Source of the DNA: CAXBGS01 sp963975425
GTDB taxonomy: Bacteria > Planctomycetota > Planctomycetia > Pirellulales > Pirellulaceae
Length of the DNA: 64,000 nucleotides
Assembly (NCBI GenBank): GCA_963975425.1
Contig: CAXBGS010000001.1
Location: 124,001-188,000 of the forward strand
Reading direction: 5' to 3'
Below, piece after piece: positions 26,500-36,600 of the stretch. Made by a program: the position numbers and the translations under genes. Every line of letters starts with the position of its first letter. The first letter of the stretch is position 1. Under the pieces are notes generated by a model. The model had not been told where the DNA came from and did not search any database. It saw only the letters and a list, made by a program, of their open reading frames with translations.

Positions 26500-29484
26500 A
26501 TGAAAACCATCAAACTATTGGTCCTTACGCTGATTTGCGTGACGACGGTTCCCACGGCCACCGCGACGGTCTATGCCGCCGATTTGCCGTCCTTTGACAA
26601 AGTGTCCGAAGGCTACGAAAAAGTCGCCGTTGCCGACCCGCAAAATCCCAAAGGACTCTTCAGTCTGTGGCAGCGAAAAAAAGACTCACAACTGATCGGC
26701 GAAATCCCCAAGAACTTCGCCGGCAAGAGCTACTTCATCGCGCTCACCGTCAGCAGCGGCGATCGCTACGCGGGACTGCAGTCGGGCGACTGGGTCGTGC
26801 AGTGGCGACGGTATGACAACCGGATTGCGTTGATCGCGCCCAACCTGAGTGTGCGGGCAACGGGCGACGAAGAAGCCAAGGCGTCGGTCAAACGTTTGTT
26901 TACCGATCAGGTTCTGCTGGACGTGCCGATCTTGGCGACGGGCCCCTCGGGCGGTCCGGTCATCGACTTGGACTCGTTGTTGGTCGGTAACGCCAGCAAG
27001 TTTTTCGGTTCATCGGTGCGCGTGACGAATTCAAACTTGAAAACCATCAAGTCGGCCAAGGTTTTCCCGGCCAACGTCGAAATCGCATTTGAGATCGTCG
27101 GCAACCGCGGCCAATTGCAAACGATCCACTATTCGTTCAGCGAAGTGCCATCAACGTCCTCCGGTTTCAAACCACGCGAGGCAGATGAACGCGTCGGTTA
27201 CTTCACGACCTCGTTCAGCGACCTAAGCAAATACAAAGACGATGAAACTCGGATTCGCTATATCAATCGCTGGAAACTGGAAAAACGAGATTCGAAACTC
27301 AAGCTGAGCCCGCCGAAGGAGCCGATCCGCTTTTACGTCGAACACACCGCACCGGTCCGCTATCGCCGCTGGATCAAAGCCGGTGTGGATTACTGGAACA
27401 AAGCGTTCGAGAAAGTCGGTATCGTCGACGCCATTGTCATCGAATACCAAGACGCACCCAGCGGTGCGCACATGGAAAAGGATCCCGAAGACGTCCGATT
27501 CAACTTCATTCGCTGGTTGAACAATGACATCGGCACGGCAATCGGCCCCAGTCGCGTGCACCCATCGACTGGCGAAATCCTTGATGCCGACATCATTCTG
27601 ACCGACGGCTGGATTCGACATTTCAACTTCAACTATCACGAGTTGATGCCGAAATTGGCGATGGAAGGCATGAGTCCGGAAACGCTTGCTTGGCTGGGTG
27701 AAAACCCACGCTGGGATCCACGTGTCCGCTTGGCCGCACCGCATGAAGCGAACCATCTGCGTCAACGGTACGCGCGACAATCGCAGCTTCCGATGGCGGG
27801 ATACCAAATGGCACAGGCCGACCCGTCACTGCTCGGTGATGACGAATACGACGGCCTGTACGGCTCGATCAGTCAAAAGAATGGTTTCTGTATGGCTGCC
27901 ACCGGACGCAGCTTGGACTTGGCTCTGGCACGTATGAACTGGGCGTTGACCCTGTTGGTCGACGATGACCTGAAGGACGACGAAAAGAAAGAGAAAGCCA
28001 AGGACGACGCCAAAAAAGACAAAGATTCATCCAAACACGACGACGATGACACCGAGGACGAGGAAGAAGACGACGACGAAGAAGATCAGGACGACGAGGA
28101 CTCCGACGAGGAGGACAAGGACAACGAAGAAAAAGTGGCCGACGATGCCGACCTGCTTGACGGTATGCCGGAATGGTTCGTCGGACCGCTGTTAGCCGAT
28201 TTGGTCGCGCATGAAGTCGGCCATACGCTCGGGCTGCGTCACAACTTCAAGGCCTCGTCACAGATGAAGCTGGACGAGATCAACAGCAGCGACGTCAAAG
28301 GCAACAAAACGTTCTCGGCCTCAGTAATGGACTACATCCCCATCAACTATCGATACGAAGCCGGTGAGGTCCAAGGCGACTACGCGATGATCGACATCGG
28401 CCCCTATGACTTCTGGGCCATCGAATACGGATACACGTTCGATACCAAGAAGCTGCCCGAAATCCTGAAACGGTGCAGCGAACCAGAATTGCAATACGCA
28501 ACCGACGAAGACACCAACGGCCCCGATCCGCTGGCCCGCCGATACGACTTCTCGGCCGATCCGCTGGATTACGCTCAAGAACAAATGAAACTGGTCAAAA
28601 TTTACCGTGACCGGATTCTTGAAAAGTTTGTCAAAGACGGCGACAGCTGGGCCAAGGCACGCCGTGGATACGAATTGACATTGGCCTTGCAAACGCGCAG
28701 TGCCAGCATGATGGCGAACTGGGTCGGCGGAGCATTCGTGCATCGCGACAAGAAAGGCGATCCGGGCGACCGTTCGCCAATCGAAGTTGTGCCAGCCGAA
28801 CAGCAACGTGCTGCACTTAAATTTGTAATCGACACGACGTTCAAAGACGAATCCTATGGACTGACTCCCGAATTGTTGGCACGCATGAGTGTCGACAAGT
28901 GGCTTGACGGTGGCTTCCATGCGATGACCGACGAAGCGACGTGGCCAATTCACGATCGTGTCTTGGGCCTGCAATCGTCGGCACTCACATGGTTGATGAA
29001 TCCGACGACCCTGCGTCGTGTTTATGACAACGAATGGCGCGTGCCTGTCGACGAAGAGGCGCTGACGTTGCCCGAATTGCTGCAGACGATCAACTCGGCC
29101 GTGTGGGCAGAGCTTGAATCGGACTGTCCCGATGATCGTAACGATCGCAAACCGATGATCAGTTCGCTGCGTCGCAATCTGCAACGTGAACACATGCAGC
29201 GTTTGCTGGACTTGGTTCTCGATAGCACCAGCGACACGGCTGCCTACAAACCGATCAGCAATCTCGCTCGCATGGAACTGCGTGACCTTGCCGGTCGCAT
29301 CGGCGCATCGATCGAAAAGTGTGGCAAGAAAATGGATGCCTACACTGTGGCTCACTTGACCGAATCAAAGGAACGCATCGAACGAGCGCTTGAGGCCGGA
29401 TACACCTACAACACGGCCAAGCAACAAAGCCCGATGCGATTCTTTATCCTCGGCGAAGAAACGCAAAAGTCTGATCGCGATTAA
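26500..29484 (+). CDS. secreted zinc metalloprotease, DUF5117/DUF5118-type
   Basis: 994 residues from ATG 26500 (MKTIKLLVLTLICVTTVPTA signal peptide); the longer frame to 26452 is not needed. The N-terminal half has the pattern of large bacterial metalloproteases with DUF5118 and DUF5117 (GLFSLWQRKKDSQLIGEIPK, HYSFSEVPS...FKPREADERVGYF). The zinc site HEVGHTLGLRHNF begins at His571 and has the extended HExxHxxGxxH form. Just before it is a long acidic insert, residues about 488-555, almost all Asp, Glu and Lys. The C-terminal third is helical. It probably degrades proteins in the periplasm or outside. The acidic insert could bind calcium or keep the region soluble. Confidence 0.9.
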   Translation: MKTIKLLVLTLICVTTVPTATATVYAADLPSFDKVSEGYEKVAVADPQNPKGLFSLWQRKKDSQLIGEIPKNFAGKSYFIALTVSSGDRYAGLQSGDWVVQWRRYDNRIALIAPNLSVRATGDEEAKASVKRLFTDQVLLDVPILATGPSGGPVIDLDSLLVGNASKFFGSSVRVTNSNLKTIKSAKVFPANVEIAFEIVGNRGQLQTIHYSFSEVPSTSSGFKPREADERVGYFTTSFSDLSKYKDDETRIRYINRWKLEKRDSKLKLSPPKEPIRFYVEHTAPVRYRRWIKAGVDYWNKAFEKVGIVDAIVIEYQDAPSGAHMEKDPEDVRFNFIRWLNNDIGTAIGPSRVHPSTGEILDADIILTDGWIRHFNFNYHELMPKLAMEGMSPETLAWLGENPRWDPRVRLAAPHEANHLRQRYARQSQLPMAGYQMAQADPSLLGDDEYDGLYGSISQKNGFCMAATGRSLDLALARMNWALTLLVDDDLKDDEKKEKAKDDAKKDKDSSKHDDDDTEDEEEDDDEEDQDDEDSDEEDKDNEEKVADDADLLDGMPEWFVGPLLADLVAHEVGHTLGLRHNFKASSQMKLDEINSSDVKGNKTFSASVMDYIPINYRYEAGEVQGDYAMIDIGPYDFWAIEYGYTFDTKKLPEILKRCSEPELQYATDEDTNGPDPLARRYDFSADPLDYAQEQMKLVKIYRDRILEKFVKDGDSWAKARRGYELTLALQTRSASMMANWVGGAFVHRDKKGDPGDRSPIEVVPAEQQRAALKFVIDTTFKDESYGLTPELLARMSVDKWLDGGFHAMTDEATWPIHDRVLGLQSSALTWLMNPTTLRRVYDNEWRVPVDEEALTLPELLQTINSAVWAELESDCPDDRNDRKPMISSLRRNLQREHMQRLLDLVLDSTSDTAAYKPISNLARMELRDLAGRIGASIEKCGKKMDAYTVAHLTESKERIERALEAGYTYNTAKQQSPMRFFILGEETQKSDRD

Positions 29485-29654
29485 CCCGGCAACAACAAGC
29501 CGGCGTCAATAAACAGGCGTCGACAACAACGGCGGCGGATCGTCAGGATGCGAATCGATCGCCGCGAACGGCCAAGCCACTTTAAAAGGGTGGCAGGCCG
29601 CACCAAAGCACGAGTGGTGGGACCTCGCGGACGTGTTCTCGTTTGTGCGCGGGA

Positions 29655-31079
29655 TTAGCGTTTGGCTTTGCGATTTGAAACAACTTGCTTGGCGCGGGCC
29701 GGATCATAGTCGGGATTGGACATCGGCATCTGCGCGCCAACTGAATCACGCCACTGATGCAGTCGCGTGGTTAACTTTCGTGCGACCGACGTCATGCTGT
29801 TCGCAAGGTCATTGGCCTCGCCAGGATCGTTCGCAAGGTTGTACAGCTGAACGCTGTTGTCCTCGTGAAATTCGATCAGACGAAAGTCGCCGTGGCGAAT
29901 CGCGCTGTACGGACTATCGCCGCCGGCGTGATAGTGCGGATAGTGCCAGAACAAATCGCGATCCATCTTTCCAGCCGGGTCTTTCAGCAATCCGACGAGG
30001 CTTTCTCCATCGGTCTTGATACCGGATTCGGCCCCAGCCAATTCTGCGAGTGTCGAGAAGTAATCGATCGTCATGATCGGTTCGTCACACACGCCGCCGA
30101 CAGGGGTGACACTGGGCCAGTATACGATTGCGGGGACACGAACTCCGCCTTCATAGGCCGAACCTTTGCCCCGTCTCAGCGGCAAATTCTCGGTGAAACC
30201 GTCATGAACGCCGAACCGCTGAGTCAGACCACCGTTGTCTGATGTAAAGACAATTACGGTATTGTCGGCGACACCTGATGACTCTAACTGCTGGACGACA
30301 CGTCCGACGCTTTCATCGAGACTTGCAACCATCGCCGCATAGACAGGGTTCTTATGCACCGCCGATTCGTCGACTTTGTTTTGGAAGTATTCGACCAAGT
30401 CTTCGCGACCTTGAATCGGTGTGTGTGGCACATTGTAGGCGAAGTACAAAAAGAACGGCTTGTCCTGTGCATCGCGAATGAATTCACAGGCGTAGTCGGT
30501 CAGCTTGTCGGTCAAAAAGTTTGTCCCACCTTCGGATCGATTGGCATCACTGAGGTAATATCCTTTCGTGCCACTGGGACGGCTGCGTGACACTTCGAAA
30601 CCTTGATCGGTCGGCTTGGTTCCAACGGCCGGACCAGTCTTCGCTTCCAAATGCCACTTACCGATATGTGCGGTCGCATATCCCGAACCGCGCAGCACTT
30701 CGGCAATCGTCACGTGTTCCGACTTCAGTCGCTTCGTCCAATCGGGGATGCGTAGCTTGGCAAACGGACGGTTCTGTCCCGCGATAAAATCAGTCAAATG
30801 CAAGCGTGCCGGATACATCCCTGTCATCACGGACGCCCGGGTTGGCGAACACACGGTGCAAGCGGCGTAGGCGTTGGTGAATTTAAGACCTTTTGCCGCC
30901 AACGCGTCCAAGTTGGGCGTTTCATACAGATCACTGCCGAAACACTGCAGCCCCGTCCAACCGAGATCATCTGCCAACAAGAAAACGATGTTGGGTCGGT
31001 CGGCCGCCGATAGAGTCGCGTTCCAAGAAGTCGACGCGGTGGCAACGAGACAAAGAAACAAAACAACAGGTAGACGCAT
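29655..31079 (-). CDS. secreted sulfatase (S1 family)
   Basis: 474 residues from ATG 31079 (MRLPVVLFLCLVATASTSWN signal peptide); a longer open frame to 31190 crosses the divergent promoter region. Motifs: metal ligands in FLLADDLGW, formylglycine site CSPTR (Cys77), IGKWHLE, and TSDNGG with GGVRVPAIV after it. The C-terminus ends with the usual QLYNLANDPGEANDLA block. It should hydrolyse sulfate esters on extracellular glycans after activation of Cys77. It is transcribed away from the second sulfatase across 114 bases, so both may respond to one control region. Confidence 0.94.
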   Translation of the reverse strand: MRLPVVLFLCLVATASTSWNATLSAADRPNIVFLLADDLGWTGLQCFGSDLYETPNLDALAAKGLKFTNAYAACTVCSPTRASVMTGMYPARLHLTDFIAGQNRPFAKLRIPDWTKRLKSEHVTIAEVLRGSGYATAHIGKWHLEAKTGPAVGTKPTDQGFEVSRSRPSGTKGYYLSDANRSEGGTNFLTDKLTDYACEFIRDAQDKPFFLYFAYNVPHTPIQGREDLVEYFQNKVDESAVHKNPVYAAMVASLDESVGRVVQQLESSGVADNTVIVFTSDNGGLTQRFGVHDGFTENLPLRRGKGSAYEGGVRVPAIVYWPSVTPVGGVCDEPIMTIDYFSTLAELAGAESGIKTDGESLVGLLKDPAGKMDRDLFWHYPHYHAGGDSPYSAIRHGDFRLIEFHEDNSVQLYNLANDPGEANDLANSMTSVARKLTTRLHQWRDSVGAQMPMSNPDYDPARAKQVVSNRKAKR

Positions 31080-31193
31080 GGTGAGTATCTCGGGGAGGGA
31101 ACGGATCACAACATGATCAGCATGGAGCCGATACAATTTATGCGAAATCAAATACAGATAACAGCTTTCACTCCCAAGAGGTTCAATCAAGTG
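31080..31193. promoter_or_regulatory. shared control region of two divergent sulfatases
   Basis: 114 bases separate the two start codons. No exact promoter boxes are recognised. The segment is richer in A and T than the flanking genes around 31130-31170. Confidence 0.4.
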
Positions 31194-32660
31194 ATGCAGC
31201 GATGGATTTTTCTAACTCGATTGGCTGTCGGTGTGGGACTGGCGTTCATGACGAGCGCACCCCTGATGGCTGCATCGTCGTCTCGCCCGAATATTCTGCT
31301 GATTGTTTCCGATGACCAGGGATACAACGATCTTGGGATCTTAGGCAACGGAATCATCACGCCGGCACTCGATCGACTCGCTCGCGAGGGAACTCGCCTC
31401 ACCAGTTTCTATGTCGCTTGGCCCGCGTGCACGCCATCGCGTGCGGCGTTATTGACCGGTCGCTATCCACAGCGCAACGGCATCTACGACATGATCCGTA
31501 ACGAAGCGCCCGACTACGGGCACAAGTATTCACCCGATGAATACGAAGTCACGTTCGAACGGATCGGCGGCATGGACGAGCGAGAAATCATCATTCCCAA
31601 AATACTAGGCATGTCCGGCTATCGATCCGGCATTTACGGCAAATGGGACCTCGGCACGCTGCGTCGCTTCTTGCCGACTTCGCGCGGTTTCGATGATTTC
31701 TATGGATTCGTCAATACCGGAATCGACTACTACACGCACGAGCGCTACGGCGTTCCCAGCATGTACCGCAACGTTTCCAAAACAGAAGATGACAAAGGGA
31801 CCTATTGCACGTACTTATTTGAACGAGAGGCGATCCGTTTTCTCGACCGTCACGCCGGCAACGATCCCTTTTTTCTGTACGTGCCGTTCAATGCGCCGCA
31901 CAACTCATCCGCCCTTGATCCGGAAATTCGCACGTCGGTGCAGGCGCCGGATGAATTCAAAGAGATGTACCCACCGGTTGATCCGGCGGTAACGACCGTT
32001 GACAACCACAAGTATGCGGGAAAAGCCAAAGTGACGACCAAACCCGCGAGACGTCGTGACTATCGGGCAGCCGTCACTTGCATGGACGCCGCGATTGGCA
32101 AAATGATTGATCTGCTTGAACAAAAAGGAGTGATCGACAATACGATCATTGTTTTCTTCTCAGACAACGGAGGCAGCGGAGGTGCGGACAATGCGCCGCT
32201 GCGAGGCAGCAAAGGCAAAACGTGGGAAGGTGGTATCCGAGTTCCTTGTCTGGTCCGCTGGCCCGGCGGCGGTGTGCCTGCCGGTGCGGTCAGCAACGAA
32301 TTTTTGACGTCGCTTGAACTGCTGCCCAGTTTTGCGGCGGCAACCAAAACCCCTTTGCCGAAAGACCTGATTCTGGACGGCTATGACTGGTGGCCTGTGC
32401 TTACCGCCGGGCAACCGTCACCGAGAAAAGAAATGTTTTGGCAGCGCAAGAACACCATCGGTGCGCGCGTGGGGAAATGGAAATGGGTTGACATGGGCAA
32501 GGCTGGCGGCGGACTGTTTGACTTGGAATCGGACCTCCGTGAGGAAAATGACTTATCCGAAAAACATCCGGATGTCTTGGCAGACCTGCAGCAGCGGTAT
32601 CAAGCATGGGTGCAACGCATGGATGCCGCTGAACCCCGAGGTCCGTTTCGCGATTACTAG
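31194..32660 (+). CDS. secreted sulfatase (S1 family) with altered GKW(H) motif
   Basis: 488 residues from ATG 31194; the upstream frame from 31113 has no signal, while MQRWIFLTRLAVGVGLAFMTSAPLMA is one. Motifs: LLIVSDDQGYNDL, formylglycine site ACTPSR (Cys79), FFSDNGGSGG and GGIRVPCLVRWPGG. The usual GKWHLG reads GKWDLG, so the active-site His is replaced by Asp. The end, LFDLESDLREENDL, is family-typical. The substitution could shift substrate or pH range or weaken activity. It is divergent from the other sulfatase. Confidence 0.93.
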   Translation: MQRWIFLTRLAVGVGLAFMTSAPLMAASSSRPNILLIVSDDQGYNDLGILGNGIITPALDRLAREGTRLTSFYVAWPACTPSRAALLTGRYPQRNGIYDMIRNEAPDYGHKYSPDEYEVTFERIGGMDEREIIIPKILGMSGYRSGIYGKWDLGTLRRFLPTSRGFDDFYGFVNTGIDYYTHERYGVPSMYRNVSKTEDDKGTYCTYLFEREAIRFLDRHAGNDPFFLYVPFNAPHNSSALDPEIRTSVQAPDEFKEMYPPVDPAVTTVDNHKYAGKAKVTTKPARRRDYRAAVTCMDAAIGKMIDLLEQKGVIDNTIIVFFSDNGGSGGADNAPLRGSKGKTWEGGIRVPCLVRWPGGGVPAGAVSNEFLTSLELLPSFAAATKTPLPKDLILDGYDWWPVLTAGQPSPRKEMFWQRKNTIGARVGKWKWVDMGKAGGGLFDLESDLREENDLSEKHPDVLADLQQRYQAWVQRMDAAEPRGPFRDY

Positions 32661-32877
32661 GTTGTTCCCTCGCAGACGATGCTGCGGTCACTGGACAATG
32701 CTGTCGTCGTTCGACGGTAAACCGGGTTCACAGGAAAGTGGGTGCGATTCGAAGGCGACTTTGTTTCCGGGCATGTGCTTATGATCGGCCTCGGCTCGAT
32801 CAATCAAGCAATCGTTCGTTCGATGCAGAAGAGCGATACAGGCACACTTTGGGTAACCGGATGAAACTGTCACGCGA

Positions 32878-33612
32878 TTAGCTGCGTCGCCGTCGCGTGC
32901 CCGTGACCAAGATCATCGATGCGAAGAATGTAAGGGTCGACGGTTCGGGGACGGCAACAGCACCCGGGTTAATCACCCCAAATGAAGACACCAATGGATC
33001 ACCGCCCGCAAAGTTCCGCTGGCCCGAAACGTCATTTCCATTGATGTCAAGAATCGTACCATCTGCGGGTAACGATACCGCGAACCAGTCACCCACGCTG
33101 GCATCACGAAACACCAACCCAGGCTCACCACCGGTGAACGAGAAGTCTTGACCACCTAGTTGAGTGCCATACAGAAAACTCTCATCGTCGATCGAATCAG
33201 CGATTCCAAGCGCATCATGAATCGTTCCCAGGCTTGCGAGATCATCAAGCAGGCCATCGTTGTCTGAATCCAGGTCATCGCCAAGCATTCCGGTAAAACC
33301 TTCGACCAAGGCAACGGTGAACGAAGGATTTTGCAAGTCGGCCACTTCAACGACCAACAAACCGTTTGCGTCAAAAGCGCCAGAGACATCTAAAACACGT
33401 TCAATGCGACCGGCCTGCAGTGGATCTGAATCGATCGACAGAATCGAACCTGAAAATGAAAGTCCGGCCATCCCGCTGATTTCAAAGAGCTGTGTTGACG
33501 GGTCAACGCCCGGCGCCGCATCGGGTTGGAACTCGCTAAAAATTCCTGCTTGGGACGTCGAAGCCGATACGATCATTGCACCAACGGCGAGGATTCTCGA
33601 GATAGCATTCAT
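32878..33612 (-). CDS. PEP-CTERM sorted exported protein
   Basis: 244 residues. A signal peptide (MNAISRILAVGAMIVSASTSQA) is followed by a beta-rich, acidic body with a calcium-loop-like DDLDSDNDGLLDD stretch. The C-terminus is a PEP-CTERM sorting tail: VPEPSTL, hydrophobic segment (TFFASMILVTG), then RRRR. Proteins of this type are cut by exosortase and linked to exopolysaccharide or the surface. No exosortase gene is in the window. It lies 76 bases downstream of the giant beta-helix gene on the same strand and could be co-transcribed. Confidence 0.85.
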   Translation of the reverse strand: MNAISRILAVGAMIVSASTSQAGIFSEFQPDAAPGVDPSTQLFEISGMAGLSFSGSILSIDSDPLQAGRIERVLDVSGAFDANGLLVVEVADLQNPSFTVALVEGFTGMLGDDLDSDNDGLLDDLASLGTIHDALGIADSIDDESFLYGTQLGGQDFSFTGGEPGLVFRDASVGDWFAVSLPADGTILDINGNDVSGQRNFAGGDPLVSSFGVINPGAVAVPEPSTLTFFASMILVTGTRRRRS

Positions 33613-33688
33613 TGTTAGTACCTTAAGTGGAAATTTTGTTCAAAAGTCATGCCGATGGACCATCACTTCAGTCAGTCGAATCGGACGA

Positions 33689-36600
33689 CTAGAAGTTGAC
33701 ACCGATCGTGGACACTGGTGATCGAATGGGTTCTTTCTCGTCGTCGCTGTCGCCAAACATGTCCGCGATCGCTATCGAACCCGCATCGAAACCGAGTTCG
33801 GATTCATCGCCGGATTCGAACACCGCATCCACTTCGAAGGCACCACGATTACGATTCAGAGCGTTCACGACTCGCAAGACATCGATGGGTGTGACTCGAT
33901 TGTCGCCGCTTACATCGACAAATGACTTAACAGGATTGCTGGACGATGCCTGTGTGTTCACATCACTTGTCTGCAACTCGCCTGCAACAAGTCCCGTGCT
34001 GCGATTGTTGCGATAAATGAAGTTGATGATTCGAAACACGTCAACTTGCGAAACCATTCCATCACCGGTGACATCCAGTGGTGCAATTTGATTCTGAAGC
34101 GGCGCGTCAACGGTCCCCACGGACTCTGATTCAAACGAACCGATATCTGCAGCGCCATCCTGCGGCCGATCCACATTGCGTTGATCGACGTCAAGTCCCG
34201 CAAGAGTGCCAGCGTTGACTGCAGCGCTAGCTGGCATGAGCGCATGTGTCAGCGTCGGTCCGCCATTATCGGCTAGCGGTTCCAGTGCCGCAGAGACATC
34301 AAGGATGTTACTGACCCCCGTGACCGCCGCACCGTTGGTATTGCTGATCAAATTAAAGTCACCGGCGACCGAACCACTGACGTCGGGTCCCGCGGCGGCG
34401 GAGTTTCCATCAACAATTGTGTTTGTGATCGAAACATCCCTGGTCCCGAGATTCGCAAGCCCGCCACCGGTCGCTGCCACGTTTTCCGCAACCGTCACGC
34501 TGATCAACGACGTCGTTCCGCCTTCGGTCGCGATGCCGCCGCCACTACCGGTTGCAATGTTCTTGGACACGGTGCTATTGATTAGCGTTACGTCGCCACC
34601 GATGCCATCGTTGAAGACTCCGCCGCCTACCGGCGACTGATTTCCTACAATCGTTGAGCCGTCAACCGTCATCACTCCAGCCGCGCTGTTCCACAGCCCG
34701 CCACCTTCATTGGTTGCGGTATTGCCGCTTACGGTTGAGTCAACGATTTGCACATCGCCAGGCCCGGTGATGTGTAGACCGCCGCCGTTACCGGGTGAGG
34801 GGCCCGTATCGTTGTTCAGCAAGTCGACCAACGTCAACGTTGTGCTCGCTTCGCCATTGGATTCGATGCCACCGCCCGCACGGTTTGCTGAGTTACCAGA
34901 AATCTCAGTGCCAATAACGGTCACAATGCCGCCATCATTGAAAATTCCACCGCCGCTGCCTGCGGTTCCCTCCGACGAGTTTTCGTTGATCAACGCGTCA
35001 TTGATTTCAACGGTTCCGCCATTGTTGAAGATGCCGCCGCCCCCATTGTCCGCCGCGTCACCTGACGCAACGTTACCACTGATCCGGATTCCGTTTTGGA
35101 CTCTCAGCGTGCTGCCGGATTGATTCCACAGACCACCGCCTTCGCTGCCCGCCGAGTTCCCACTGACGATTCCACCATCGATGGTGACGGTCGTACCTGA
35201 CATGCCGCTGACATGCAGACCGCCGCCGTTACCAGGATTGGCGACACCGCCCGTGATCGTGCCGTCGGCGTCATTGTCGATCAGATCGGTAGCGGTCAGG
35301 CCCAGGTCGCCATCGACGATTTCGATTCCGCCGCCCGCTCGATTCGCACCGTTTTGCGCGATCGTCGTGTTATCGATCGTGACCTCGCCGGCCAAACTGA
35401 ACAGGCCACCTCCACTGCCACTTGCTCCATTGGCGACGTTATCACGGATGACTGCGTCATTGATTCGCAGCGTTCCGCCATTATTAAAAATGCCTCCGCC
35501 GCCATCGTCACCTGCATCACCACTGGCCGTATTGCCCTCGATCAGTGTTGCCGTGACAGTCATCGTGCCGGAACCGTTCCACAAACCGCCGCCTTCGCGA
35601 GCGGCCGTGTTACCACGGACGGTGCCACCGTCGATCGTTGCGTTGCCGGCGCCAGTGATATGAAGACCGCCACCATTGCCGGGAGAACTGCCAACTTCGT
35701 TGGCATCCAGATTGATACCGACCAGTGTTGTCGTTGATCCGGCCGTCGCCTCGATACCGCCGCCAGCACGATTCGCCGTGTTCCCGCTGATCACAGTGTC
35801 GGTGAACTTGGCAAGCGAACCGTTCAACAGCCCACCGCCGCTGCCAGCTGAACCGGTCGCCACATTATTTGTGATGGATGTTCTGTCGACAGTGAGCGTT
35901 CCCAAATTGTGAATACCACCACCGCCGTCGGTTGCCTCATCACCGGTCGCTGTGTTGTCCGTGATCGTTGCGTCAGTCACCGTAACTGCGCCGCTAACCG
36001 CCGTGATTTCGGAAACACCAATCGGAGCGGTCACACGGAACGACGTGCCATCGCCAAGCGCAACACCACCGGGCGCCGCCCCCATCGCCTCGGCATCAAT
36101 CGCGTCGGATATCGTGGTCGGAATCGTCTTGCCATGAAGAACGATTTCCCGAAGACCCGCCGGGGCGATGTTGGCAAACTGACGCGCCTCGTCGGCGTCG
36201 GTTAAATCAAATGTATAAGTCGTGTCGAGATTGAACTCGGTTCCACTAGGGAACAGCGCAGCCGGGTTGATATTGCCGCCACCGGCAAGTGCTAAGAAGT
36301 GCCCAAGTGGCGGAACTCCGTCGGGAGGGTTCGACCCACTGGGCAGCGCATCACGCATTTGGGTCGATGTCAAGTTTAGAACAACCGGGCCATACTTCGG
36401 CCGCCCCTCCAAGAAATCCAAGAAGCCGTCCTCGATCGTGCGTCCATCGTCCTCAGACAGTGTCGGTGGAACCGATGCAACGGGTGGAAAGCCGTTGGCC
36501 GTGCCGCCAGCGCCTTGGAAAAACGGGCCGTCACCTTGTTGCAGTAATGGACGCACAGCGTTTCCAGCAAACTGTCCGTGAATATGCGCGACGTGAATCG

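Noticed and set aside
28321..29355. 344-residue minus-strand frame inside the metalloprotease
   Set aside because: Antisense shadow of a gene with a clear zinc site; no motif or start signal.
29486..29503. terminator after the metalloprotease gene
   Set aside because: A 5-bp stem (CCGGC/GCCGG) is present but no T run follows.
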